Source: Ruegeria meonggei
GTDB lineage: Bacteria; Pseudomonadota; Alphaproteobacteria; Rhodobacterales; Rhodobacteraceae
Length of the DNA stretch: 64,000 nucleotides
Direction: 5' to 3'
Assembly (NCBI RefSeq): GCF_900172215.1
Contig: NZ_FWFP01000005.1
Span: 124,001-188,000, forward strand
Positions within the stretch are counted from its first letter, which is position 1. The number at the start of each line of letters is the position of its first letter. Shown piece by piece: positions 45,802 through 54,513 of this stretch. The notes beneath the pieces were generated by a model. The model had not been told where the DNA came from, searched no databases, and saw only the letters and a program-made list of their open reading frames with translations. Both the position numbers and the translations under genes were made by a program.

Positions 45802-46200
45802 ATGAAAACTGTATTAGTGTCTGCCGTCGCCCTGATCGATATCGAGGGCCGGGTGCTGTTGGCGCAGCGCCCCGAGGGCAAATCCATGGCTGGTCTGTGG
45901 GAATTTCCCGGCGGTAAAATCGAACCCGGCGAAACCCCCGAAGCCGCCCTGATCCGCGAGCTGGAAGAGGAGTTGGGCATCAACACCTGGGCCTCGTGCC
46001 TGGCGCCTCTGACCTTTGCCAGCCACAGCTATGACGATTTCCACCTGCTGATGCCACTGTTTGCCTGCCGAAAATGGGAAGGCATCCCGCAATCGCGCGA
46101 AGATCAGGCGTTGAAATGGGTGCGTGCGAATGAACTGCGTACCTACCCGATGCCAGCGGCGGATGTGCCTTTGATTCCGATTTTGAGGGATTGGTTGTAG
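45802..46200 (+). CDS. mutT: 8-oxo-dGTP diphosphatase MutT-like Nudix protein
   Basis: The ATG at 45802 starts a 132-residue protein, MKTVLVSAVALID. The Nudix box is complete in EFPGGKIEPGETPEAALIRELEEELGI, with the key part being GETPEAALIRELEEELG. The leading WEFPGGK and the late MPAADVPLI segment match MutT, which removes oxidised dGTP from the nucleotide pool. General Nudix activity is certain; MutT specificity is likely from length and these segments. It lies downstream of argJ, probably co-transcribed. Confidence 0.85.
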   Translation: MKTVLVSAVALIDIEGRVLLAQRPEGKSMAGLWEFPGGKIEPGETPEAALIRELEEELGINTWASCLAPLTFASHSYDDFHLLMPLFACRKWEGIPQSREDQALKWVRANELRTYPMPAADVPLIPILRDWL

Positions 46201-46246
46201 GCAAAGACCTTTTTAAACGATTTTTGGAATTGGAAGGTTAGTTGAA

Positions 46247-46615
46247 GTGTCTACAATAATTTACGCTCTTCTGGTTGTGGTATTGGTCGGGATGTTCGTG
46301 ACGTTCTATTGTTTCATCAAGTTTCTCGCTTCATTCACAAGCTTGATTTCTGCAACGAACCAATCCGTCACCGAGCAACCTTGGGATCAAGTACTGACGG
46401 GCGGTTTTCTGTCGATGTTTCGAGTTTTGCGCCACCAAGGTAATAACCATGCGCGGAACACGCTTTTAAAAAACACTGTGTTTTTCTTTGGGTCGTTCGC
46501 GCTGACAATGGGAGCAGCGCTGCTTTTGATCCAACTGAATTCCGAGCATTGTGCCATTCCTATGACAACAAAATCTTCGAACGGCGATGTAACGACAATC
46601 TGTGACCCATCGTAA
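46247..46615 (+). CDS. Small membrane protein of unknown function
   Basis: The 122-residue frame begins with GTG at 46247, with GGAAGG upstream. It has two hydrophobic segments, residues 4-28 (IIYALLVVVLVGMFV) and about 75-95 (TVFFFGSFALTMGAALLLI), and two Cys near the C-terminus (EHCAIPM, TICDPS) that could be disulfide-bonded outside. The local sequence is visibly more A/T-rich than its neighbours, which with the lack of a family suggests a lineage-specific gene. Evidence is the open frame, start site and membrane pattern only. Confidence 0.5.
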   Translation: MSTIIYALLVVVLVGMFVTFYCFIKFLASFTSLISATNQSVTEQPWDQVLTGGFLSMFRVLRHQGNNHARNTLLKNTVFFFGSFALTMGAALLLIQLNSEHCAIPMTTKSSNGDVTTICDPS

Positions 46616-46689
46616 TAGAGCTCGTCGGGCTGATTGCGGTCGCATACAAACCAAAACTCCGCGCATCCAAAGCCCATTAGATCGTGTTA

Positions 46690-46705
46690 CAATTCGTAAG
46701 AATTG
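46690..46705. repeat. Inverted repeat upstream of the acyl-CoA ligase operon
   Basis: CAATTC (46690-46695) and GAATTG (46700-46705) form a perfect inverted repeat with a GTAA spacer. It lies in the 218-bp gap before the ligase gene. A TTGACG at 46725-46730 with TTAATC at 46750-46755 is a weak promoter candidate just downstream (19-bp spacing, longer than ideal). An operator role is a guess. Confidence 0.3.
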
Positions 46706-46833
46706 AGAAAACATCAGGAAAAAGTTGACGCTGATCGTGCAACCGTCCCTTAATCGGGGCGCTGGCGTCCGGGGTTTGGCCTCGGGTCCGCCGTTTCCGG
46801 CCCGGGGAGGGCCGGATGGGGAGGAGAAAGAGA

Positions 46834-48807
46834 TTGGCTCAGACGCAGTCGGGCGCTGAGGGGATGGTTTCCCTTCCGGCGCTGTTACATCGCAATGCGA
46901 CGCAGTTCGGGAATGTCCCGGCCTATCGGGAAAAGGAATTTGGGATCTGGCAATGCTGGACCTGGGCCGAGGCAGCCGCGGAAATCCGTGCTATCGCGCT
47001 GGGATTTCTGGAGCTTGGCATCGAGAAGGGCGACCATATCGCTGTGATCGGCCGCAACCGCCCGGCGCATTACTGGTCAATGGTCGCTGCGCAAATGGTG
47101 GGCGCGGTGCCGGTGCCGCTTTATCAGGATTCCGTCGCCGAAGAGATGGCCTATGTGCTGGAACATTGCGGCGCGAAATACGTGGTCTGCGGCGATCAGG
47201 AGCAGGTCGACAAAGTCGTTGAAATTCAGGAAAACCTGCATCAGGTCAAACATATCCTCTATACCGACAAACGCGGGATGCGGAAGTACGACCATGCCCA
47301 GATGAACGCGCTGGACGACATCAAGGCCGAAGGCAGCGCTGGCCACGCACGTTTTGATGCGGAACTGGACAAGCGGATCGGCGCGCTGACTTACGACGAC
47401 ACCTGCGTGATGCTCTATACCTCGGGCACCACGGGCAAGCCAAAGGGCGTGGTGCTGTCGAACCGGAACGTGATCGAAAGCGCCAAAAACTCGGCCGAGT
47501 TTGATCACCTGACCCGGAATGAAGACATCCTTTCTTATCTGCCGATGGCCTGGGTCGGCGATTTTATCTTCTCCATCGGGCAAGCCTATTGGTGCGGGTT
47601 CTGCGTGAACTGCCCCGAAAGCGCCGACACGATGATGACCGACTTACGCGAAATCGGGCCTACTTATTTCTTTGCCCCGCCGCGGGTGTTCGAAACCCAG
47701 CTGACCAATGTGATGATCCGGATGGAGGATGCGGGCAAGCTGAAGCAGCGGATGTTTCATCACTTCATGGCGCATGCCAAGAAGGTTGGCGGGCAGCTGT
47801 TGGACGGCAAACCGGTGGGTTTTGGTGATCGTGTCAAATACGCGCTGGGCAATATGTTGGTTTACGGGCCGCTCAAGGACACGTTGGGCTATGGGCGGTT
47901 TCGCGTGGGTTATACAGCTGGTGAAGCGATCGGGCCGGAAATCTTTGATTTCTATCGCTCATTGGGCATCAACCTGAAGCAGCTTTATGGTCAGACCGAG
48001 GCGACGGTCTTTATCACCGTGCAGCCGGATGGCGAGGTGCGGGCCGATACGGTGGGCGTACCTGCGCCGGACGTTGAGCTGAAGATTGATGAGACGGGCG
48101 AGATTCACTATCGCTCGCCCGGCGTGTTTGTCGAGTATTTCAAGAACCCAGACTCCACCGCCTCGACCAAAGATGCCGAAGGCTGGGTGGCCACGGGGGA
48201 TGCCGGGTTCATCGAGGAAAGCAGCGGCCATCTGCGGATCATCGACCGCGCCAAGGATGTGGGTAAAATGGCCGACGGGTCGATGTTTGCGCCGAAATAT
48301 GTCGAGAACAAGCTGAAATTCTATCCCGATATTCTTGAGGTCGTGCTGTTCGGAAACGGCAAGGATCGCTGCGTGGCCTTCATCAATATCGACCTGACGG
48401 CAGTGGGCAACTGGGCCGAGCGCAACAACGTCGCCTATGGGTCCTATCAGGAACTGACAGCACATCCGCAAGTGTTAGAGACGATCAAATCCCATGTGGA
48501 AGAGGTCAACAAATCTGTCGCGGCTGATGAAATGTTGTCGGGTTGCCAGGTGCATCGCTTTGTGGTGTTGCACAAGGAACTGGACGCGGATGACGGGGAA
48601 ATGACCCGGACACGGAAAGTGCGGCGCGGGTTCGTTGAAGAGAAATTCAGCGACATCATCGCGGCGCTCTATGACGGGTCTGAAACCGTCTCGACCACAA
48701 CCGAAGTAACCTATGAGGATGGCCGTAAGGGATCGATCAGCGCGACGCTGAAGATCGTGGACGCGCCGGTTGTGGCGGCTGTGCAGCACAAGGTGGCGGC
48801 GGAATGA
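46834..48807 (+). CDS. Long-chain-type acyl-CoA ligase (AMP-binding)
   Basis: The adenylation signature YTSGTTGKPKGV is present, with LPMAWVGDFIF, GQTEATVF and the late DGEMTRTRKVRRGFV, where the catalytic C-terminal region lies. These enzymes convert a carboxylic acid, ATP and CoA to acyl-CoA. Two starts are reasonable: TTG at 46834 with GGAGGAG before it (657 residues), or ATG at 46816 with GGGGAGG before it (663). It opens a cassette with a branched-chain-amino-acid-type ABC transporter and a second ligase, so the substrate is probably the transported acid. Confidence 0.88.
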   Translation: MAQTQSGAEGMVSLPALLHRNATQFGNVPAYREKEFGIWQCWTWAEAAAEIRAIALGFLELGIEKGDHIAVIGRNRPAHYWSMVAAQMVGAVPVPLYQDSVAEEMAYVLEHCGAKYVVCGDQEQVDKVVEIQENLHQVKHILYTDKRGMRKYDHAQMNALDDIKAEGSAGHARFDAELDKRIGALTYDDTCVMLYTSGTTGKPKGVVLSNRNVIESAKNSAEFDHLTRNEDILSYLPMAWVGDFIFSIGQAYWCGFCVNCPESADTMMTDLREIGPTYFFAPPRVFETQLTNVMIRMEDAGKLKQRMFHHFMAHAKKVGGQLLDGKPVGFGDRVKYALGNMLVYGPLKDTLGYGRFRVGYTAGEAIGPEIFDFYRSLGINLKQLYGQTEATVFITVQPDGEVRADTVGVPAPDVELKIDETGEIHYRSPGVFVEYFKNPDSTASTKDAEGWVATGDAGFIEESSGHLRIIDRAKDVGKMADGSMFAPKYVENKLKFYPDILEVVLFGNGKDRCVAFINIDLTAVGNWAERNNVAYGSYQELTAHPQVLETIKSHVEEVNKSVAADEMLSGCQVHRFVVLHKELDADDGEMTRTRKVRRGFVEEKFSDIIAALYDGSETVSTTTEVTYEDGRKGSISATLKIVDAPVVAAVQHKVAAE

Positions 48808-49067
48808 CGATCTTGGTGCCGGTTTTGATAGTGGCATTGTCGATGGGTGCCGGCGCTGGAGCAGTTGTCTTTGTTTCAGAGCGACTTTCGAAGCGTGTTT
48901 CGTCTGTAGCTAGTGCCCTCATTGGATCAGCGGTCGGGGGTATGTGCGGGTTGGCCTATCCTGCGAAAGCTTTCGATGGCGGTGCGATCTACGGATATCT
49001 TGGCGCTGGCGTCCTGAGCTGTCTTTTTTTGAACCATGTTGTGAAGTGGGCAAATGATGCTGGATAA
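48804..49067 (+). CDS. Small membrane protein in the Liv operon (87 residues)
   Basis: The ATG at 48804 overlaps the ligase stop as ATGA. The product has three hydrophobic stretches: VPVLIVALSMGAGAGAVVF at the N-terminus, a glycine-rich middle (ALIGSAVGGMCGLAYP), and YLGAGVLSCLFLNHVV near the end. No family is recognised. Its end overlaps the start of livG. Operon position and coupled start support a real gene whose role would be tied to the transporter. Confidence 0.6.
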   Translation: MTILVPVLIVALSMGAGAGAVVFVSERLSKRVSSVASALIGSAVGGMCGLAYPAKAFDGGAIYGYLGAGVLSCLFLNHVVKWANDAG

Positions 49068-49875
49068 TTCCGAAGGATATGTCACCGACGACGGCCGCAA
49101 GATCGGCGCTGTGGTGATGGAGATGAAGAACATCACCCTGCGCTTTGGCGGTGTGGTGGCGATAAAGGATATCTCGTTCGACATTCGCGAGGGTGAGATC
49201 CGGGCCATTATCGGCCCGAACGGCGCGGGGAAGTCCTCGATGCTGAACGTGATCTCGGGGTTTTATGTACCGCAAGAGGGCGAGGTCTGGTTCCACGGGG
49301 CCAAGCGACCACAGATGCGCCCGTTTGAAGTAGCCCAGCAGGGGATCGCGCGGACCTTCCAGAACATCGCCCTGTTCGAAGGTATGAGCGTGCTGGACAA
49401 CGTCATGACCGGGCGGTTGAGCTTTATGAAAACCAACATTCTGCAGCAGGCGCTGTGGAAGGGTAAAGCCGAAGCCGAAGAGAATGAAAACCGCGAGGCG
49501 GTCGAAAAGATTATCGATTTCCTGGAAATCCAGCACATCCGCAAAACGCCGGTGTCCCGCCTGCCATACGGGTTGAAAAAGCGGGTCGAACTGGCCCGTG
49601 CCTTGGCGGCGGAACCCAAACTGTTGCTGCTGGACGAGCCGATGGCCGGCATGAACGTCGAAGAGAAAGAGGACATGAGCCGCTTTATCCTGGACGTGAA
49701 TGATGAATTTGGCACCACCATCGCCCTGATCGAACACGATATGGGCGTTGTCATGGACCTGAGCGACCGCGTGGTGGTGATGGATTACGGCCGCAAGATC
49801 GGCGACGGCACACCCGATGAGGTACGCAACAACCAGGAAGTCATCGACGCCTATCTGGGGGTGAGCCATGACTGA
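49054..49875 (+). CDS. livG: Branched-chain-amino-acid-type ABC transporter ATPase LivG
   Basis: The 273-residue ATPase has Walker A GPNGAGKSS, the LivG-specific insertion around GIARTFQNIALFEGM, signature region SRLPYGLKKRVELARAL, and Walker B LLLLDEPMAGMN. LivG-type proteins work with LivF, two permeases and a binding protein. The start at 49054 lies within the preceding small gene; a second ATG follows immediately and cannot be distinguished. The N-terminus (MLDNSEGYVTDDGRKIG) is longer than usual by about 20 residues. Confidence 0.92.
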   Translation: MMLDNSEGYVTDDGRKIGAVVMEMKNITLRFGGVVAIKDISFDIREGEIRAIIGPNGAGKSSMLNVISGFYVPQEGEVWFHGAKRPQMRPFEVAQQGIARTFQNIALFEGMSVLDNVMTGRLSFMKTNILQQALWKGKAEAEENENREAVEKIIDFLEIQHIRKTPVSRLPYGLKKRVELARALAAEPKLLLLDEPMAGMNVEEKEDMSRFILDVNDEFGTTIALIEHDMGVVMDLSDRVVVMDYGRKIGDGTPDEVRNNQEVIDAYLGVSHD

Positions 49876-49904
49876 CCATCTGACAGACATGAGAGGGGGC
49901 GCAC

Positions 49905-50891
49905 ATGCCTGATCAGTTGATTTACGCGATGGAGGTCATCCTGAATGGCCTGATGGCCGGGGTGTTGTATGCGCTGGTCGCGCTGGGCTTTGTTCTGATT
50001 TACAAAGCCTCTGGGATTTTCAATTATGCCCAAGGGGTTATGGCCCTGTTCGCGGCGATGACACTGGTGGGGATCATGAACGGGCAGGTGCCGTTTTCCC
50101 ATCTAATCAACGCGACCTTCGGGACGCATATCCACTATTTCGGTTGGAACGTACCTGCGCTGTTCGCCATCCTTTTGACCATGGCAGTGATGGTTCTGCT
50201 TGCCTGGGCCGTTCAGCGCTTTGTCATGCGCCATCTGGTAGGGCAAGAGCCGATTATCCTGTTCATGGCGACCATCGGTCTGGCCTATTTCCTTGAGGGC
50301 GTGGCCGACTTGATGTGGGGGTCTGAAATCAAAAAGCTGGATGTGGGTCTGCCGCAGGGTATCAACCTGTGGATCGACGAAAGCACGTTCAACATCTTTG
50401 GCTACGGTTTTTTCATCGACAATCTGGATGTTGTGGCGACGGTGATTGCGGCGCTGTTGGTGGCTGCTCTTGTTGCCTTTAGCCAGTACACCAAACAGGG
50501 CCGGGCAATGCGCGCGGTGGCCGACGACCATCAGGCGGCTTTGTCGGTGGGGATCTCGCTGAACTTCATCTGGATCATGGTCTGGTCGGTTGCGGGTTTT
50601 GTCGCGCTGGTCGCGGGCATCATGTGGGGCACCAAGTCGGGCGTGCAGTTTTCCCTGTCGCTGATCGCGCTCAAGGCGCTGCCGGTGCTGATGCTGGGCG
50701 GGTTCACCTCGATCCCCGGTGCCATTGTAGGTGGGCTGATCATCGGTGTGGGTGAGAAACTGTTTGAGTTTGCCATCGGCCCGCTGGTCGGCGGCGCGAC
50801 CGAGAACTGGTTTGCTTATGTGCTGGCGCTGATCTTCCTGGTGTTCCGGCCGCAAGGCCTGTTCGGCGAAAAGATCATCGAGAGGGTGTAG
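49905..50891 (+). CDS. livH: Branched-chain-amino-acid-type ABC permease LivH
   Basis: This 328-residue membrane protein has about eight helices and the LivH landmarks GLMAGVLYALVALGFVLIYKASGIFNYAQG (a typical short piece is YKASGIFNYAQG), GRAMRAVADD and GGFTSIPGAIVGGL. It forms half of the membrane channel with LivM. A 2-bp gap separates it from the next small gene. Confidence 0.93.
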   Translation: MPDQLIYAMEVILNGLMAGVLYALVALGFVLIYKASGIFNYAQGVMALFAAMTLVGIMNGQVPFSHLINATFGTHIHYFGWNVPALFAILLTMAVMVLLAWAVQRFVMRHLVGQEPIILFMATIGLAYFLEGVADLMWGSEIKKLDVGLPQGINLWIDESTFNIFGYGFFIDNLDVVATVIAALLVAALVAFSQYTKQGRAMRAVADDHQAALSVGISLNFIWIMVWSVAGFVALVAGIMWGTKSGVQFSLSLIALKALPVLMLGGFTSIPGAIVGGLIIGVGEKLFEFAIGPLVGGATENWFAYVLALIFLVFRPQGLFGEKIIERV

Positions 50892-50893
50892 CG

Positions 50894-51151
50894 ATGTCAA
50901 AACTGATTGCCATCCTCAATGTGATCGCGTGGGCCGGATTCTGGGCCTTTGGCTATATCGCCCTGACCTCGGATGACCTGACCGAGGGCCAGTTGGTGAT
51001 CGCAGCGATCCTGGCCTTTGCCGGGCTGGTTACGGGCATCATGGCCTACATGAAACTGGTGCGCACATCCGAGGCAAGCGGTTACGCCAAAGGGTCCAAA
51101 CAACTGGACGCCGCGACCCGAAACAGAGCGCAGGAAGAATGGGGAAAGTAA
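50894..51151 (+). CDS. Small membrane protein between livH and livM (85 residues)
   Basis: The 85-residue product has two hydrophobic segments, residues about 5-25 (IAILNVIAWAGFWAFGYIAL) and 33-54 (LVIAAILAFAGLVTGIMAYM), separated by an acidic loop, and a polar C-terminal tail. The ATG sits 2 bp after livH and the stop 3 bp before livM, with no room for other control, so it must be part of the operon. No family is recognised. A transporter accessory subunit is the natural guess. Confidence 0.65.
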   Translation: MSKLIAILNVIAWAGFWAFGYIALTSDDLTEGQLVIAAILAFAGLVTGIMAYMKLVRTSEASGYAKGSKQLDAATRNRAQEEWGK

Positions 51152-51154
51152 GAT

Positions 51155-52231
51155 ATGTTTTATCGTGAGGCTGGAGATTTCAAAACCTCCTACACAGATG
51201 ACAGCCAGACCTTCCCGATCAAGTTCGACCGGTATCGGTATTATGTGGTGCTGGCGGTGGGTTTTGGGATCATCCCTTTTATCATCAATGACTATTGGGC
51301 CAATGCGCTGCTGCTACCGTTCCTGATTTACGCTATCGCGGCGATCGGGTTGAACATTTTGGTGGGTTATTGCGGGCAGGTGTCGCTGGGCACGGGCGGG
51401 TTCATGGCCGTGGGGGCCTATGCTTGTTACAAACTAATGACCGCGTTCCCGGATGTCAGCATGTTTGTCCACGTGTTCCTTGCCGGAGGGGTCACGGCCA
51501 TTGTTGGCGTATTGTTCGGCCTGCCATCTCTGCGGATCAAAGGGTTTTATCTGGCGGTGGCCACCCTGGCTGCACAGTTCTTTCTGGTCTGGCTGTTCAA
51601 CAGGGTCCCATGGTTCTACAACTATTCCGCCTCGGGACAGATAAACGCGCCCGAGCGGGATGTATTCGGTATCATCATCACCGGACCAAACGCGCCAGCC
51701 TGGGCGACTTATTTGTTCTGCCTAATCTTCCTGGCCTTCTGCGCCATCATCGCACGCAACTTGACCCGCGGCACCACGGGGCGTTCCTGGATGGCGATCC
51801 GCGACATGGACATTGCGGCCGAGATTATCGGGGTAAACCCTCTCAAGGCCAAGCTGACAGCTTTTGCCGTCAGTTCTTTCTTTGTCGGTATCGCAGGGGC
51901 GCTGTTTTTTGCCGTGTACCTCGGTGCGGTCGAGGTTGGCGAAGTGTTCGGCATCCAGAAATCTTTCCTGGTGCTGTTCATGGTGATCATTGGCGGCCTG
52001 GGTTCGATTTTCGGATCCTTTGCGGGTGCTGCGTTTCTGGTGCTGCTGCCCGTCGTTCTCAAGGTGGTTGGTGTCGACGTGCTGGGCTGGCCCACGGATA
52101 TCGTCGCCCATCTGCAACTGGTGATTGTCGGTGCGCTGATCATCATGTTCTTGATCCTCGAGCCGCACGGTCTGGCGCAGCTTTGGCGCGTGACCAAAGA
52201 GAAACTCAGACTCTGGCCATTCCCCCACTAG
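51155..52231 (+). CDS. livM: Branched-chain-amino-acid-type ABC permease LivM
   Basis: The 358-residue permease has about nine hydrophobic segments and LivM hallmarks: NILVGYCGQVSLGTGGFMAVGAYA (for example GQVSLGTGGFMAVG), FYLAVATLAAQFF, and GRSWMAIRDMDIAAEIIGVN, the cytoplasmic loop that meets the ATPase. It pairs with LivH. A polar N-terminal extension of about 35 residues precedes the first helix. Confidence 0.93.
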   Translation: MFYREAGDFKTSYTDDSQTFPIKFDRYRYYVVLAVGFGIIPFIINDYWANALLLPFLIYAIAAIGLNILVGYCGQVSLGTGGFMAVGAYACYKLMTAFPDVSMFVHVFLAGGVTAIVGVLFGLPSLRIKGFYLAVATLAAQFFLVWLFNRVPWFYNYSASGQINAPERDVFGIIITGPNAPAWATYLFCLIFLAFCAIIARNLTRGTTGRSWMAIRDMDIAAEIIGVNPLKAKLTAFAVSSFFVGIAGALFFAVYLGAVEVGEVFGIQKSFLVLFMVIIGGLGSIFGSFAGAAFLVLLPVVLKVVGVDVLGWPTDIVAHLQLVIVGALIIMFLILEPHGLAQLWRVTKEKLRLWPFPH

Positions 52232-52305
52232 GGGGCTGGCCCAATCAAAAAACGGGTGGGAAAGCCCGAACACAACATCGGATTAATCAAGGGAGGAAAC
52301 ACCCG

Positions 52306-53589
52306 ATGACAACAAAACTGGCAACCATGGCGCTGGGCGCCTTGATGGCCGCTGGGCCGGCACTGGCGGATCTGGTCATACCAGATCTGAGCTATCGTAC
52401 CGGGCCTTATGCGGCTGGCGGCATCCCGTTCTCGGATGGATACAACGACTATTTCACCCTTCTGAACGAACGGGATGGTGGCATTGGCGGTGTTCCGGTC
52501 CGCATGGTCGAGTGCGAGACGGGCTATAACACTGAAAAAGGTGTGGAATGCTATGAATCCACCAAAGGCGAAGGCGCGTTAGTCTATCAACCGCTGTCGA
52601 CCGGCATCACCTATCAGCTGATCCCAAAAGTGACCGCAGATGGCATCCCGTTGCACACGATGGGCTATGGTCGGACCTCGGCTAAAAACGGCGATGTGTT
52701 CAGCCATACGTTCAACTATCCCGCCAACTACTGGGATGGAGCTTCGGGCGCGATCAACTATCTGCTTGAGGAAAACGGTGGCGATCTGAGCGGTAAGAAA
52801 ATCGCTTTGGTCTATCACAACTCGGCCTATGGCAAAGAACCGATCCGTACACTGGAAGAGCTGTCCAAGAAACACGGCTTTGAACTGGCGGCGTTGCCGG
52901 TGGATCATCCCGGTCAGGAACAAAAGTCCCAGTGGCTGCAGATCCGCCGTGACAAGCCGGATTATGTGCTGATGTGGGGCTGGGGTGTGATGAACCAGGT
53001 TGCTGTGCAAGAAGCCGCCAACATCCGTTTCCCGATGGAGAACTTCATCGGCATCTGGTGGTCGGGTTCGGAAAACGACGTGTTGCCAGCGGGCGAAGCC
53101 GCCAATGGCTACAAGGCGTTGACCTTCCACAATGTGGGCACGGATTTCCCGGTGTTTGACGACATCCAGAAATATGTCGTCGATACGGGCAAGGCTGCGG
53201 GTGCTGGCGATCAGGTGGGCACGGTTCTGTATAACCGTGGTCTTTATGCGGCGATGCTGGCGTCGGAAGCCGTCAAGAAAGCTCAGGAAATCTCGGGCAA
53301 TGCCGACATTACCCCCGCAGAAATGCGTGATGGCATGGAAGCGCTGGAGATCACCGAAGCGAAGATGGTCGAACTGGGTCTGCCGAACTTCGGTCCAACC
53401 TTCTCGGTGTCGTGTGAAAACCACGGAGGTGATGCATTGGTTGGTGTGACCCAGTGGGACGCAGCCAACAAGACTTGGTCGCTGATCTCAGAGTTTAAAG
53501 CCACCGATGGCGACGTAATTGGTGCGCTGATCAACGAGGATTCCGCAGCCTATGCGGCGGAAAACAACATCGAATCGCGCTGCAACTAA
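52306..53589 (+). CDS. Periplasmic substrate-binding protein of the Liv-type transporter
   Basis: The ATG at 52306 follows a strong GGGAGGA site and begins a signal peptide (cleavage after ALA, about residue 21). The mature 406 residues have the type I binding-protein plan: LSYRTGPYAAGGIPFSDGYNDYF, KIALVYHNSAYGKEP, and YVLMWGWGVMNQVAVQEAA. The aromatic-rich tracts (GIWWSGSEND) suggest a bulky ligand rather than leucine. It is 74 bp after livM, with a better ribosome site than its neighbours, as expected for a subunit needed in excess. Confidence 0.9.
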   Translation: MTTKLATMALGALMAAGPALADLVIPDLSYRTGPYAAGGIPFSDGYNDYFTLLNERDGGIGGVPVRMVECETGYNTEKGVECYESTKGEGALVYQPLSTGITYQLIPKVTADGIPLHTMGYGRTSAKNGDVFSHTFNYPANYWDGASGAINYLLEENGGDLSGKKIALVYHNSAYGKEPIRTLEELSKKHGFELAALPVDHPGQEQKSQWLQIRRDKPDYVLMWGWGVMNQVAVQEAANIRFPMENFIGIWWSGSENDVLPAGEAANGYKALTFHNVGTDFPVFDDIQKYVVDTGKAAGAGDQVGTVLYNRGLYAAMLASEAVKKAQEISGNADITPAEMRDGMEALEITEAKMVELGLPNFGPTFSVSCENHGGDALVGVTQWDAANKTWSLISEFKATDGDVIGALINEDSAAYAAENNIESRCN

Positions 53590-53660
53590 GGCGCTTTTGA
53601 CACGCGGGGCGGCGGTTGGCCGCCGTCCCGAACCCGACACTCGCACGAGGACACGCGCAG

Positions 53661-54494
53661 ATGCTGGATGCGGCAGAAAACACCGAAGTGCAGGCCGATA
53701 CCCTGCTAGAGGTCAACAATATCGAGGTGATCTACAACCATGTGATCCTCGTTCTTAAAGGTGTCAGCCTGACGGTTCCCAAAGGCGGTATCACCGCGCT
53801 GCTGGGTGGCAATGGTGCGGGTAAGACAACGACGCTGAAGGCGGTGTCCAACCTGCTGCATTCCGAACGTGGCGAGGTGACAAAAGGCACGATCAAATAT
53901 CGCGGCACCAGCGTACATGAAAGTGACCCCGCTGTTTTGGTGGAAAAAGGCGTCATCCAGGTAATGGAAGGCCGCCACTGTTTCGAGCACCTGACGGTCG
54001 AAGAAAACCTGCTGACCGGAGCTTATACCCGTAAGGATGGCAAAGCCGCGATCCTGCAGGATTTGGAACTGGTTTATACATATTTCCCCCGCCTCAAGGA
54101 ACGCCGCCGGTCGCAGGCAGGCTATACCTCGGGCGGTGAACAACAGATGGTGGCGATGGGGCGGGCGCTGATGTCGCGGCCCGAGACGATCCTGCTGGAT
54201 GAACCCTCGATGGGTTTGGCGCCGCAGCTGGTCGAAGAGATTTTTGGCATCGTGAAGGATCTGAACGAAAAGGAAGGCGTGTCTTTCCTGCTGGCCGAAC
54301 AGAACACCAACGTGGCGCTGCGGTTTGCGCATTACGGATACATTCTGGAATCGGGCCGCGTCGTCATGGACGGCCCGGCGGCCGAACTTCGTGAAAACCC
54401 AGATGTGAAGGAATTCTATCTGGGCATGTCCGACGATGGCCGAAAAAGCTTTCGCGACGTGCGGTCGTATCGCCGCCGCAAGAGGTGGCTGTAA
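53661..54494 (+). CDS. livF: Branched-chain-amino-acid-type ABC transporter ATPase LivF
   Basis: Second ATPase of the transporter: Walker A GGNGAGKTT, LTVEENLLTGAY typical of LivF, signature YTSGGEQQMVAMGRAL, and Walker B ILLDEPSMGLAPQ. I use the ATG at 53661, giving 277 residues. An open frame extends to a TTG at 53616. The tail beyond the ATPase (SDDGRKSFRDVRSYRRRKRWL) is basic and longer than usual. It is 20 bp before the second ligase gene. Confidence 0.92.
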   Translation: MLDAAENTEVQADTLLEVNNIEVIYNHVILVLKGVSLTVPKGGITALLGGNGAGKTTTLKAVSNLLHSERGEVTKGTIKYRGTSVHESDPAVLVEKGVIQVMEGRHCFEHLTVEENLLTGAYTRKDGKAAILQDLELVYTYFPRLKERRRSQAGYTSGGEQQMVAMGRALMSRPETILLDEPSMGLAPQLVEEIFGIVKDLNEKEGVSFLLAEQNTNVALRFAHYGYILESGRVVMDGPAAELRENPDVKEFYLGMSDDGRKSFRDVRSYRRRKRWL

Positions 54495-54513
54495 GCGGAT
54501 GGAGGATTTAGCG

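Noticed and set aside
48919-49890. A 323-codon frame on the minus strand
   Set aside because: It is opposite livG and has no family motif.
49868-49912. A 14-codon ORF (MTDHLTDMRGGAHA) between livG and livH
   Set aside because: It overlaps both neighbours in other frames and has no separate ribosome site. Too short to support.
52232-52305. Possible hairpin between livM and the binding-protein gene
   Set aside because: Only 4-bp stems (GGGC/GCCC, CGGG/CCCG) could be formed; not convincing.
51295-53589. A 764-codon frame that seems to join a new domain to the Liv binding protein
   Set aside because: Its first part is an off-frame reading of livM. The signal peptide and strong ribosome site at 52306 show where the binding protein starts.
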